The notes below the pieces were generated by a model. That model made no database searches. It worked only from the letters and a program-made list of their open reading frames with translations, and was not told the origin of the DNA. A stretch of 64,000 bases of DNA from Thermatribacter velox (GTDB lineage Bacteria; Atribacterota; Atribacteria; Atribacterales; Thermatribacteraceae), in NCBI RefSeq assembly GCF_038396615.1, contig NZ_CP121689.1, positions 756,001-820,000 of the forward strand, in the 5' to 3' direction. This document shows, piece after piece, positions 53,311 through 62,072 of the stretch (position 1 is the stretch's first letter; every line of letters begins with the position of its first letter). The position numbers and the translations under genes were made by a program.

Positions 53311-54390
53311 ATGGAATTTAAAGATTACTACAAAATACTGGGAGTTGATAGAAACGCTGATGAAAAGGAAATAAAACGCGCTTATCGGCGACTGGCAAGA
53401 AAATATCATCCAGATCTGAACCCAGGCGATAAAGAAGCAGAAAAAAAATTCAAGGAAATTAATGAAGCCTATGAGGTTTTGAGTGACCCCGAAAAACGAA
53501 AAAGGTATGATGAACTTGGAGCCGCCTGGAATACCTATGGACAACAAAATACGGAGCAGTTCTGGCAAGATTTTTATCGCAAGTATGGGGCTTCTGGACA
53601 ACGGTATTATACTGCGGGTGAGGCACAGGCAGAGTGGGGTGGTTTTGAAGATTTTAGCGACTTTTTCAAAATACTCTTCGGTGATATTTTTTCTTCAGAG
53701 AGACCTTCTGGGAGAGGATTCAGGGTATATCGTACCTATCGGAGCAGTCCTTTTGCAGAGCATACTACTAAAAAAGAAACTCCGACTTCAGAACCTACCC
53801 ATGAAGTGGAAATTAGTCTGGAGGAAGTGTATCGGGGGACCACCAGAAATATAAAAGTTGCCTTTGATGAAATATGTAGTGCCTGCTCTGGTACTGGTAA
53901 AAGTGGTAACTTTGGAGTGTGTTCATCTTGTAATGGAGAAGGAGTAATTAGGAAAAGCAAAACAGTTAATGTAACCATACCTCCAGGCCTGGATGATGGG
54001 TCAAAGCTGCGCATCCCAGGTGTTGCTGGTGGTAGAGATCTTTATTTGCGGATCAAAATAAAACCCCATCCAGTTTTCCGTAAAGAAGGTTCGAATTTGA
54101 GCCTGGATTTACCGGTAACTCTTTATGAAGCTTTGCTGGGAGCGGAGGTTGAAATTCCTCTCTTAGATGGTAAAAAAGTCAGATTGAAAATTCCTCCTGA
54201 AACCCAAAATGGTACTGTGTTGCGCTTAAAGGGTTTGGGTTTTGTAGATCCTAAAACTAAGGAAAAAGGCGATTTGCTGGTCAAAGTACAGGTAGTTTTA
54301 CCTCGCCAGTTAAGCGCTAAGGAAAAAGAGTTGTTCCAAGAACTGGCTACTTTGAGACACGAAAATCCGAGACTTAATTTGGTTTCTTAA
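53311..54390 (+). CDS. DnaJ-like co-chaperone with a half-size zinc domain
   Basis: A 359-residue Hsp40. The J domain (1-70) has KYHPDLNPG with HPD at 33-35. A Gly/Phe-poor linker (70-160) is followed by the C-terminal substrate-binding domains. Between them lies only half a DnaJ zinc finger: Cys189, 192, 204 and 207 in [12 protein letters not shown] and VCSSCNGEG, enough for one zinc. Classical DnaJ has four such motifs and CbpA none. It stimulates DnaK. It is cotranscribed with clpC 50 bp downstream. ATG 53311 gives the usual [15 protein letters not shown] 53296 is also open. Confidence 0.9.
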   Translation: MEFKDYYKILGVDRNADEKEIKRAYRRLARKYHPDLNPGDKEAEKKFKEINEAYEVLSDPEKRKRYDELGAAWNTYGQQNTEQFWQDFYRKYGASGQRYYTAGEAQAEWGGFEDFSDFFKILFGDIFSSERPSGRGFRVYRTYRSSPFAEHTTKKETPTSEPTHEVEISLEEVYRGTTRNIKVAFDEICSACSGTGKSGNFGVCSSCNGEGVIRKSKTVNVTIPPGLDDGSKLRIPGVAGGRDLYLRIKIKPHPVFRKEGSNLSLDLPVTLYEALLGAEVEIPLLDGKKVRLKIPPETQNGTVLRLKGLGFVDPKTKEKGDLLVKVQVVLPRQLSAKEKELFQELATLRHENPRLNLVS

Positions 54391-54440
54391 TAATTGGCAT
54401 TTGAGATGAATAAATTTCCTAAGAGAAGGAGGTTTGAGCG

Positions 54441-56864
54441 ATGCAGTTTGATCGTTTTACAGAAAAGGCACGTGAAGTGATTTCTATTGCTCAGGATATT
54501 CTCATAGAGTCCCATCATAACCAGCTTGATGTAGAGCATATTCTTCTCGCTCTTTTAAAACAACCAGAAGGCTTGGCTTCACAGATAATTTCTCGCTGTG
54601 GTGTTGACCCCCAGGTTTTGCAGCGAGAGCTTGAAGATGCTTTAGAGCGCCTGCCCAAGGTTTATCAGCATGGTTCAGAGTTGCAGATTTACCTGACGCC
54701 ACGAGCAAAATCGGTTCTGGATGGTGCTATTGAGGAAGCCCAGAGGCTTAAAGACACCTATGTGGGTGTAGAGCACCTTCTGATTGCTGTTGCACGGGAG
54801 GAAAGCGGGGTGAGCCATCGTATCCTGAAGGCTTATGGTCTGGATGTTGAGAAGATTTACCGAGCACTTCAGGAAATAAGGGGGCAGAGAAGAGTGGATG
54901 ATCCGTATGCGGAAGGGAAGTATATGGCGCTTGAAAAGTATGGCAGGGACCTGACTCAGCTGGCTAAAGAGGGCAAGCTGGATCCAGTAATAGGTAGGGA
55001 TAAAGAAATTCAAAGAGTTATTCAGATTCTCTCTCGAAGAACTAAAAACAACCCTGTTTTGATTGGTGATCCTGGTGTGGGCAAGACAGCCATCGTGGAG
55101 GGTCTTGCTCAAAGAATTGTACAAGGAAACGTCCCAGAGAGTTTGAAAGGGAAGAGAATTGTTGCTCTTGACATGGGTGCACTACTTGCGGGAGCGAAGT
55201 TCAGAGGAGAATTTGAGGAGCGTCTAAAGTCGGTTCTTGAAGAAGTTCAGAAGTCACAGGGCAAAATTATCCTGTTTATAGACGAACTACACACCGTGGT
55301 GGGGGCTGGAGCGGCAGAAGGGGCCATTGACGCTGCTAACATGCTCAAGCCAGCGTTAGCTCGAGGAGAGCTCCAGTGTATCGGAGCTACCACTCTTGAT
55401 GAATACCGTAAATATATTGAGAAAGATCCTGCTTTGGAGCGAAGATTTCAGCCGGTTTTCGTTTCCGAACCTTCCGTTGAAGAGAGTAAAGAAATTTTGA
55501 GGGGTTTGCGAGACAAGTATGAAGCCTACCATAAGGTGAAAATCAGTGACGAAGCAATCGATGCAGCCTGTCGTCTGTCGGACAAATATATTACTGATCG
55601 CTTTTTACCCGATAAAGCTATTGACCTTCTTGATGAGGCAGCCAGTAAAAAGAGAATAGAACTGCAAAGTGTTCCTCCTGAAATCAAGGCAATGGAGGAA
55701 CGACTGCAGGAGCTTGCTAAAGAAGGTATGGCAGCGGTACAGGCGCAGGAGTATGAAAAGGCAGCTCGTCTTAGGGACGAAGCTGAAGCCCTGCAAAGCG
55801 AATATATTAAAGCGAAAGAAGAGTGGATGCAAAACAAAAGAATTAATGAAGTGATAAGTGAGGAAGACATAGCAGAAGTAGTTTCCAGCTGGACTGGTAT
55901 TCCGGTTGGACGTTTACTTCAAAAAGAGAAAGAAAGGTTAATCCGAATGGAAGATGAACTCCACAAGCGCTTAATTGACCAGGAAGAGGCAGTGAGAGCA
56001 GTTGCTGAAGCGATAAGGCGTTCTCGTGCTGGTATAGCTGAGGCGAACAGACCAGTTGGCTCTTTTCTTTTCCTTGGTCCTACCGGTGTGGGTAAAACCG
56101 AACTGGCTAAAACCCTGGCTGAATTCCTGTTTGGAGATGAAAACGCGCTTTTGCGTATTGATATGTCTGAGTATATGGAAAAGCACTCTGTTGCTCGCCT
56201 GATAGGTGCACCTCCTGGTTATGTGGGTTATGAAGAAGGTGGCCAATTAACCGAGGTAGTGCGAAGAAGACCTTATCAGGTGATTCTTTTTGACGAAATA
56301 GAGAAGGCACATCCCGATGTTTTTAACATCCTTTTGCAAATTCTTGATGACGGAAGACTGACCGACGGTCAGGGTAGAACAGTTGATTTTAAGAATACGG
56401 TTATTATAATGACTTCTAATCTGGGCAGTCACTATTTCAGAAATGTTGACCCTGAAAACGCGGAAGAACTGCGGAGAGTAAAAAACAAGGTTTTAGAGGA
56501 AGTGCATAGTAGATTAAAGCCCGAGTTTATTAACCGCATTGATGAAATAGTGGTATTTAATCCTTTGCGCAAAGAAGATATTAAAAAAATCGTTGATCTT
56601 ATGGTGTCCAGGTTGCGAAAGCGGTTGCAAGAACAAGGTATGGACCTGGTTCTTACAGAAGAGGTCAAAGAATTCCTTGCTGAAGCAGGCTATGACCCCG
56701 ATTATGGGGCCCGACCTTTGCGGAGATTGATTCAAAAACAAATAGAAGCTCCCCTCTCTGGTGAGCTCATAAGAGGTACCTTTCAAGAAGGAGATGTTAT
56801 AGAAGCATATCTTGATGACAGCAATCAGATTCGTTTTCGAAAATTAGAAAAAGTGAGCATTTAA
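54441..56864 (+). CDS. clpC: ClpC-type AAA+ unfoldase
   Basis: An 807-residue Hsp100 protein. It has an N-terminal double Clp repeat (1-145), a first AAA+ module with GDPGVGKTA (about 209-217), [11 protein letters not shown] and a short middle domain containing a UVR motif ([14 protein letters not shown], about 435), and a second module with [10 protein letters not shown] and [13 protein letters not shown]. The short middle domain, the UVR motif and the length of about 810 identify ClpC rather than ClpB (about 860). [10 protein letters not shown] sits where ClpP-interacting loops precede; ClpC feeds the ClpP protease. GAGAAGGAGG precedes the ATG. Confidence 0.93.
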   Translation: MQFDRFTEKAREVISIAQDILIESHHNQLDVEHILLALLKQPEGLASQIISRCGVDPQVLQRELEDALERLPKVYQHGSELQIYLTPRAKSVLDGAIEEAQRLKDTYVGVEHLLIAVAREESGVSHRILKAYGLDVEKIYRALQEIRGQRRVDDPYAEGKYMALEKYGRDLTQLAKEGKLDPVIGRDKEIQRVIQILSRRTKNNPVLIGDPGVGKTAIVEGLAQRIVQGNVPESLKGKRIVALDMGALLAGAKFRGEFEERLKSVLEEVQKSQGKIILFIDELHTVVGAGAAEGAIDAANMLKPALARGELQCIGATTLDEYRKYIEKDPALERRFQPVFVSEPSVEESKEILRGLRDKYEAYHKVKISDEAIDAACRLSDKYITDRFLPDKAIDLLDEAASKKRIELQSVPPEIKAMEERLQELAKEGMAAVQAQEYEKAARLRDEAEALQSEYIKAKEEWMQNKRINEVISEEDIAEVVSSWTGIPVGRLLQKEKERLIRMEDELHKRLIDQEEAVRAVAEAIRRSRAGIAEANRPVGSFLFLGPTGVGKTELAKTLAEFLFGDENALLRIDMSEYMEKHSVARLIGAPPGYVGYEEGGQLTEVVRRRPYQVILFDEIEKAHPDVFNILLQILDDGRLTDGQGRTVDFKNTVIIMTSNLGSHYFRNVDPENAEELRRVKNKVLEEVHSRLKPEFINRIDEIVVFNPLRKEDIKKIVDLMVSRLRKRLQEQGMDLVLTEEVKEFLAEAGYDPDYGARPLRRLIQKQIEAPLSGELIRGTFQEGDVIEAYLDDSNQIRFRKLEKVSI

Positions 56865-56935
56865 TTGCGGATTCGAGCCTGGAAAGGTAGTAAACAAGAT
56901 ATGGGCGGTAAAAATTAAATAATTTTAAAATTGAT

Positions 56936-56958
56936 AAGTGATTTGCTTCACTTTTTTT
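56936..56958 (+). terminator. Terminator after clpC
   Basis: AAGTGA (56936-56941) pairs with TCACTT (56948-56953) around TTTGCT, followed by TTTTT. The stem is 6 bp. Confidence 0.5.
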
Positions 56959-56975
56959 GAAATTCGGTTTATAAT
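56947..56975 (+). promoter_or_regulatory. Promoter of the bifurcation (Nuo/Hyd) operon
   Basis: TTCACT (56947-56952), 17 nt and a perfect TATAAT (56970-56975). The -35 box lies inside the clpC terminator. The predicted leader is about 35 nt. Confidence 0.55.
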
Positions 56976-57016
56976 AACCCAAAGTTTGGGTGAGAAATTT
57001 GTTTTAGGGGGAGATA

Positions 57017-57523
57017 GTGGTGGCTAACCTTGAAGTAGAAGAAAGAACCAGAGATATGGAGATTTCTTCTGAACTTGAAGACACCTTGCTTGGTGTTTTA
57101 TCCCGCTTTAAAGGGAAAAAGGGTGTTCTTATCCAAGCCTTGCATGCGGTGCAAAACATAGTTGGTTATTTACCACCTTCGGTGCTAAGAATCGTTGCGC
57201 GTGAACTTGATGTTCCTCTTAGCGAGGTTTATGGAGTGGTAACTTTTTACCACTTCTTTTCTATGAAACCGCGTGGAAAGCATGTTATTCAGGTGTGTCT
57301 GGGTACTGCCTGCTATGTGCGGGGAGGACAGGAAATCCTGGACAAGATTCAGAAAGAGCTGGGAATAGGGGTTGGGGAGGTTACTGAGGATGGTCTTTAT
57401 TCGGTTGAAGTGATGCGCTGTGCTGGAGCATGCGGTCTTGCGCCAGTGGTGCGTATAGACAACGACGTTCATAAAAGAGTGAATCCTTCTCAGATTATGG
57501 AAATTATTAGCAATTACACCTGA
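57017..57523 (+). CDS. NuoE-like [2Fe-2S] subunit, copy 1
   Basis: A 168-residue thioredoxin-like [2Fe-2S] protein of the NuoE/HydC/HndA family. An N-terminal helical bundle (LLGVLSRFKGKKGVLIQALHAVQ; LDVPLSEVYGVVTFYHFF) precedes the cluster ligands in CLGTACYVRG and CAGACGLAP. It passes electrons to or from the NuoF-type subunit. First gene of a seven-gene operon with a second NuoE later. GTG 57017, or GTG 57020 after AGGGGGAGA. Confidence 0.93.
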   Translation: MVANLEVEERTRDMEISSELEDTLLGVLSRFKGKKGVLIQALHAVQNIVGYLPPSVLRIVARELDVPLSEVYGVVTFYHFFSMKPRGKHVIQVCLGTACYVRGGQEILDKIQKELGIGVGEVTEDGLYSVEVMRCAGACGLAPVVRIDNDVHKRVNPSQIMEIISNYT

Positions 57524-57543
57524 GGTACCGGATGAATAGATGA

Positions 57544-58113
57544 ATGAAAGACCTCTCTCTTCATATTCTGGATCTGGTTGAAAATTCTCTTCGAGCTGGG
57601 GCCAGTAAAGTGACTATTGGTGTTTTTGAGGATACGTCTTCTGACACCTTGCAGTTGCTTATTAAGGACAACGGTAAAGGTATGGAAGAGCATGTCTTGA
57701 AGCACGTTTTTGACCCCTTTTTTACTGGTCAAAACAAGAGGAAAAAAATCGGTTTGGGACTTCCGCTCATCAAGCAGCTTGCTGAACAGTGCGAAGGAAA
57801 TGTCCGTTTGAGTTCTCAGAAAGGCAAGGGAACCGAGCTGATTGTCACCTTTAAAAGGAGCCACATTGACCTTCCTCCGCTTGGCGATATTGCCGAGACT
57901 CTGGTTGCTCTGATTGTTGCCAACCCAGAAGTAGAGTTTGAGTTTGTACATAACGTGGATGGCGTTGAGTGGCGTTTTAGTAGCAAGGAACTCTTAGAGT
58001 ATCTTGGAGTGGATAGCCCTGAGGATTTGCCAGCTGTCTTGCCGGCTGTTAAGGAGTGGATTAATTTTCAGGAAAAGTCTTTTCGAGAAGGAGGCGTAAA
58101 TGATGAAAATTAA
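57544..58113 (+). CDS. GHKL ATPase-domain protein in the bifurcation operon
   Basis: A 189-residue protein. Residues 1-110 are a histidine-kinase-like ATPase domain (N box DLVENSLRAGAS, G1 IKDNGKGM, G2 GLGLPLIKQL, TELIVTF), with no dimerisation/phospho-acceptor domain and no receiver. About 75 C-terminal residues (LPPLGDIAETLVALIVANPE onward) have no fold I recognise. Homologues recur in NADP/NAD-linked [FeFe]-hydrogenase operons of anaerobes, in the same place between NuoE and the HndB-like protein. The role is unknown; a regulatory or redox-responsive kinase is a guess. Confidence 0.85.
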   Translation: MKDLSLHILDLVENSLRAGASKVTIGVFEDTSSDTLQLLIKDNGKGMEEHVLKHVFDPFFTGQNKRKKIGLGLPLIKQLAEQCEGNVRLSSQKGKGTELIVTFKRSHIDLPPLGDIAETLVALIVANPEVEFEFVHNVDGVEWRFSSKELLEYLGVDSPEDLPAVLPAVKEWINFQEKSFREGGVNDEN

Positions 58114-58468
58114 AAGCATTGAGGACCTCAAGAGAATTAAGGAGGAAGCTCAAAAAAACGTTGCTCTACGGGAAGGGAAAGCAAAGTATAAGGTTACGGT
58201 GCACATGGGAACCTGTGGCATTGCTGCAGGAGCCAGGCAAATTATGTCTGCGGTCCTGGATGAAATAAGCAGGCGCAACCTGAAAGACGTGGTAGTGACT
58301 CAGGCGGGGTGTATTGGCCTCTGCGATAGAGAACCCTTGATAAGCGTTGAGAATGGTTCACAAAAGGTCCTCTATGGAAACTTAACCCCAGAGAAGGCAA
58401 GGCAAGTTGTGGTTTCGCACCTTGTCAATGGTCAAATTGTGGGTGAATGGGTAATTCACACTGAATAG
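58103..58468 (+). CDS. HndB-like thioredoxin-fold iron-sulfur protein
   Basis: A 121-residue protein (ATG 58103; ATG 58100 is adjacent) like HndB of NADP-reducing hydrogenase. It resembles the [2Fe-2S] thioredoxin-like fold, but I count only three Cys: one in VHMGTCGIAAGARQ and two in QAGCIGLCDREP. A fourth ligand must be non-Cys, or the protein binds no normal cluster. It overlaps the ATPase gene by about 10 bp and precedes the NuoF-GltD fusion. Confidence 0.85.
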   Translation: MKIKSIEDLKRIKEEAQKNVALREGKAKYKVTVHMGTCGIAAGARQIMSAVLDEISRRNLKDVVVTQAGCIGLCDREPLISVENGSQKVLYGNLTPEKARQVVVSHLVNGQIVGEWVIHTE

Positions 58469-58491
58469 AGAAGAGGTTGGGAGGTAACGTT

Positions 58492-61400
58492 ATGAATGGG
58501 ATGGAAAGGTGTCAGGTGCTTTTGTGTGCTGGTGCGGCCTGTATTTCTTCGGGTGCACTTAAAGTAAAAGAGGCATTGGTAAAAGAACTTCAAAAAAACG
58601 GTTTGGATAATGAGGTCCGTTTGATAGAAACCGGGTGTGTTGGTCCCTGCAATCTTGGTCCTTTGATGATCATTTATCCGGAAGGGGTTTTTTACCAGAG
58701 GGTGACCGTTGAAGATGTGCAGGAAATAGTGGAAGAGCACCTTTTGAAAGGAAGAGTTGTAGATAGGCTTCTTTATCAGCCTTCTGAAGATGAAAGACGT
58801 AAGTTTATTCAGGAAATCGATTTTTTCAAAAAGCAGGTTAAAATCGCCCTGCGCAACAGTGGTTTTATTAATCCTTTAAATATCGAGGAGTACATTGCCC
58901 GTGACGGGTATCAGGCTCTAGCCAAGGTGCTTTCTTCAATGACTCCTGAAGAAGTCATTGAAGAAGTGAAAAAATCTGGTCTGAGAGGCCGTGGTGGGGC
59001 AGGTTTTCCGACCGGGCTGAAATGGGAATTTACCCGAAAGTCACCTGGAGATGAAAAATATGTTATCTGTAATGCTGATGAGGGTGATCCGGGTGCTTTT
59101 ATGGATCGTAGCATACTTGAGGGAGACCCTCATTCGGTTCTCGAAGCCATGGCCATAGCGGGTTATGCAGTTGGAGCCTCTCAGGGGTATGTTTATGTGC
59201 GAGCTGAGTATCCGCTGGCCGTGGAGCGCTTGCAACACGCTATTGAGCAGGCCAGAGAGTATGGTCTTTTGGGCGAAAACATTCTGGGGACGGGCTTTAA
59301 TTTTGACATAGAAATAAGAATTGGGGCTGGTGCTTTCGTGTGTGGTGAAGAGACTGCCCTTATCGCTTCTGTAGAGGGGAAAAGAGGAATGCCCCGACCC
59401 AAACCTCCTTTCCCAGCTTCTGAGGGCCTGTGGGGTAAACCAACCTTAATTAACAATGTGGAAACTTATGCCAACATTCCTCCTATCATCTTGAATGGGG
59501 CAGATTGGTTCAGAGCCATTGGTACTGAAGGAAGCAAAGGTACCAAAGTTTTTGCACTTGCTGGAGATATTCAGAACACTGGTCTTGTTGAAGTTCCCAT
59601 GGGAATTACTCTTGGTGAAATTGTCTATGACCTTGGTGGAGGGGTTCGAGGCGGAAAGAAATTCAAAGCAGTACAGATTGGCGGTCCTTCTGGAGGGTGC
59701 ATTCCCCGCGAGTACCTTAACGTTGAAATAGATTATGACTCACTTAAGGAGCTGGGAGCAATCATGGGTTCAGGTGGTCTCATCGTAATGGATGAGGACA
59801 CCTGTATGGTTGACCTTGCTCGTTTCTTCTTGGAATTTGTTCAGGATGAGTCATGTGGTAAGTGTACGCCCTGCCGTATAGGCACCAAGCGGATGCTGGA
59901 AATTTTGCAGAGGATTACCAACGGCGAAGGTAGAGAGGGAGACATTGAATTACTTGAAGACTTGGCCAAACAGATAAAGGCGACTGCTCTTTGTGGTTTA
60001 GGACAGACTGCTCCTAATCCGGTTTTGAGCACTTTGCGCTACTTCAGAGATGAATATGAAGCTCATATACGGGAAAAACGATGCCCTGCTGTTGTCTGTC
60101 GTCCGCTGTTCAGAGCTCCTTGTCAGCATGCCTGTCCTCTGGGTATAGACGTTCCTGGATATGTTGCACAGATTAAAGAAGGAAATTACATTGGGGCGTT
60201 GCAGATTATCCGTGAGGACAATCCTCTTCCTTCGGTTTGTGGAAGGGTTTGCAACCGCTACTGCGAAGCTAAATGTCGCCGCAGCCAGCTTGATGAACCA
60301 GTTGCCATAGATGACTTGAAACGTTTTGTGGCTGATTACGCTCGAGTGAACCGTTTAATGTTGCCTGTGGTTATGGAAAGAAAGCGCGACGCTAAGGTAG
60401 CTATAGTTGGTTCTGGTCCCGCAGGCCTTACCTGTGCTTACTTCCTGGCTCGGAAGGGATATTCGGTTACTGTTTTTGAAGCTCTTCCTGTGATTGGTGG
60501 AATGCTGGCGGTGGGCATTCCTCCTTATCGCTTGCCGAGAGAGGCTCTGGACTATGACCTAAAGCAGCTCCAGGCTATGGGAATAGACTTTCAGCCTAAT
60601 AAGTGTTTGGGCAAGGACTTTACGTTGCAGGAGTTGCGAGAAAACTATGATGCGGTGTTCCTGGCTATAGGAGCCTGGAAGAGCATGCCACTTGGCATTC
60701 CTGGGGAGAACTTGAAGGGTGTTATCCCTGCTCTGGACCTCCTTAAAAAGGTTAATCTTGGCGAGCCTGTGGAAGTTCCCAAAAAAGCAGTAGTAGTTGG
60801 TGGTGGTAATGCCGCTATGGACGCTGCGCGGACGCTTTTGAGATTGGGCGCTGAAGAGGTAAACGTGGTATATCGCAGAACTCGTGAGGAAATGCCTGCT
60901 CTGTATGAGGAAATTGAAGATGCAGAAAAGGAAGGTATTGTGTTCCACTTCTTGATGGCTCCTCTGGAAATTCTGGGTGATGAAAAAGGGAATGTCAAGG
61001 GTATAAAATTGCAGAGGATGCGTCTCTCTGGGTTCGACCGTAGCGGAAGAAGAAGACCGGTACCTATTGAAGGTGCAGAAATTGTCCTGGATTGCGATCT
61101 GGTGGTGGCAGCCGTGGGTCAGGCTCCGAATCTGGAGGGATTTGCTGAAGGTATTACCCTGGATCATCGCGGCAACGTGGTTGTGGATAAGTATACTCTT
61201 TCTACTTCTTTACCCGGCGTTTTTGCTGGTGGAGACATGATTGGTGCTGAAGCAACGGTCGTAAGCGCTATGGCCTGCGGCAAAAAGGCTGCTTTTAGTA
61301 TACATGATTATCTCAAAGAGGTGAAAGGCGAGGAAGAGGAGCTGGTGGTGCAACCTGAACGTCCTTCGATTATAGAAGAACCACCAGTGATAAAAGAAAT

Positions 61401-61581
61401 TCCTCGCGTAAGGCCGCGCGAGATTCCGGTTAGAGAAAGAGTATGCAGTTTTGCCGAGGTTAAATTATGTCTGGACGAGGAAGCTGCACGTCTGGAAGCC
61501 GAGCGTTGCTTGCGCTGTGATCTCGAGAAAGTAATGAAGAAGTATCAGCAAATGGCAATGGTTGAGGAGGAAGAGGGATGA
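58492..61581 (+). CDS. NuoF-GltD fusion flavoprotein (NADH and NADPH modules)
   Basis: A 1029-residue fusion. (1) An N-terminal [2Fe-2S] domain (1-90) with CAGAAC and GCVGPC. (2) A NuoF/HydB core (about 100-530): GRGGAGFPTGLKWEF for FMN/NADH, ICNADEGDPGAF, GAGAFVCGEETALI, and the N3 cluster motif ESCGKCTPCR with ALCGLGQ. (3) A GltD/NfnB-type half (about 535-1000) with Fe-S motifs (CQHACPLGIDVPGYV; CGRVCNRYCEAKCRR), FAD motif VAIVGSGPAGLTCAY and NADPH motif AVVVGGGNAAMDAARTLL. (4) A tail ending in ERCLRCD. It could move electrons between NADH, NADPH and ferredoxin, as in Stn/Nfn-type bifurcating transhydrogenases. The ATG 58492 follows GGGAGG. It overlaps the next gene by 4 bp. Confidence 0.93.
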   Translation: MNGMERCQVLLCAGAACISSGALKVKEALVKELQKNGLDNEVRLIETGCVGPCNLGPLMIIYPEGVFYQRVTVEDVQEIVEEHLLKGRVVDRLLYQPSEDERRKFIQEIDFFKKQVKIALRNSGFINPLNIEEYIARDGYQALAKVLSSMTPEEVIEEVKKSGLRGRGGAGFPTGLKWEFTRKSPGDEKYVICNADEGDPGAFMDRSILEGDPHSVLEAMAIAGYAVGASQGYVYVRAEYPLAVERLQHAIEQAREYGLLGENILGTGFNFDIEIRIGAGAFVCGEETALIASVEGKRGMPRPKPPFPASEGLWGKPTLINNVETYANIPPIILNGADWFRAIGTEGSKGTKVFALAGDIQNTGLVEVPMGITLGEIVYDLGGGVRGGKKFKAVQIGGPSGGCIPREYLNVEIDYDSLKELGAIMGSGGLIVMDEDTCMVDLARFFLEFVQDESCGKCTPCRIGTKRMLEILQRITNGEGREGDIELLEDLAKQIKATALCGLGQTAPNPVLSTLRYFRDEYEAHIREKRCPAVVCRPLFRAPCQHACPLGIDVPGYVAQIKEGNYIGALQIIREDNPLPSVCGRVCNRYCEAKCRRSQLDEPVAIDDLKRFVADYARVNRLMLPVVMERKRDAKVAIVGSGPAGLTCAYFLARKGYSVTVFEALPVIGGMLAVGIPPYRLPREALDYDLKQLQAMGIDFQPNKCLGKDFTLQELRENYDAVFLAIGAWKSMPLGIPGENLKGVIPALDLLKKVNLGEPVEVPKKAVVVGGGNAAMDAARTLLRLGAEEVNVVYRRTREEMPALYEEIEDAEKEGIVFHFLMAPLEILGDEKGNVKGIKLQRMRLSGFDRSGRRRPVPIEGAEIVLDCDLVVAAVGQAPNLEGFAEGITLDHRGNVVVDKYTLSTSLPGVFAGGDMIGAEATVVSAMACGKKAAFSIHDYLKEVKGEEEELVVQPERPSIIEEPPVIKEIPRVRPREIPVRERVCSFAEVKLCLDEEAARLEAERCLRCDLEKVMKKYQQMAMVEEEEG

Positions 61582-62060
61582 TGGGCGCTATTACTGTTGA
61601 TGACAAGCTTTTTGAAGAAGTGGACCAGATAATTGACCGCTATGCAGGAGAGGAAACTCCTCTCCTGTGCATCCTGCAGGATTTGAATGCTAAGTTTGGA
61701 TACTTACCCCAACCTGTACTTCAGAGGGTTTCCAAAAAACTGGGTGTTCCAGCAAGCAAGGTGTATGGGGTGGCCACTTTTTACTCCTTTCTGGAAACCA
61801 GACCTGTGGGTAAGTATGTGATACGAGTTTGTAAGAGCACTCCCTGTCATGTTAGAGGTGCAACTGATGTGATTAAAATTCTAAAGAAAGAGCTGGGCAT
61901 AAAAGAAGGAGAAACCACAAGGGATGGTCTTTTTACCCTTGAAGTTACCAGCTGCCTGGGAGTTTGTGGTGTTGCTCCTGCTATGATGATTAATGAAACA
62001 ACTTACGGTAATCTTTCGGAAGGAAGAATCCGGGAGATACTGGCTCTTTACCGTCAGTGA
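61578..62060 (+). CDS. NuoE-like [2Fe-2S] subunit, copy 2
   Basis: A 160-residue second NuoE/HydC-type protein with an intact cluster site, CKSTPCHVRG and CLGVCGVAP. It resembles copy 1 in layout (LCILQDLNAKFGYLP; KLGVPASKVYGVATFYSFLE) but differs clearly in residues. It pairs with the NuoF that follows. Its ATGA start overlaps the stop of the fusion gene. Confidence 0.93.
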   Translation: MMGAITVDDKLFEEVDQIIDRYAGEETPLLCILQDLNAKFGYLPQPVLQRVSKKLGVPASKVYGVATFYSFLETRPVGKYVIRVCKSTPCHVRGATDVIKILKKELGIKEGETTRDGLFTLEVTSCLGVCGVAPAMMINETTYGNLSEGRIREILALYRQ

Positions 62061-62072
62061 AGGGGGATGAGT

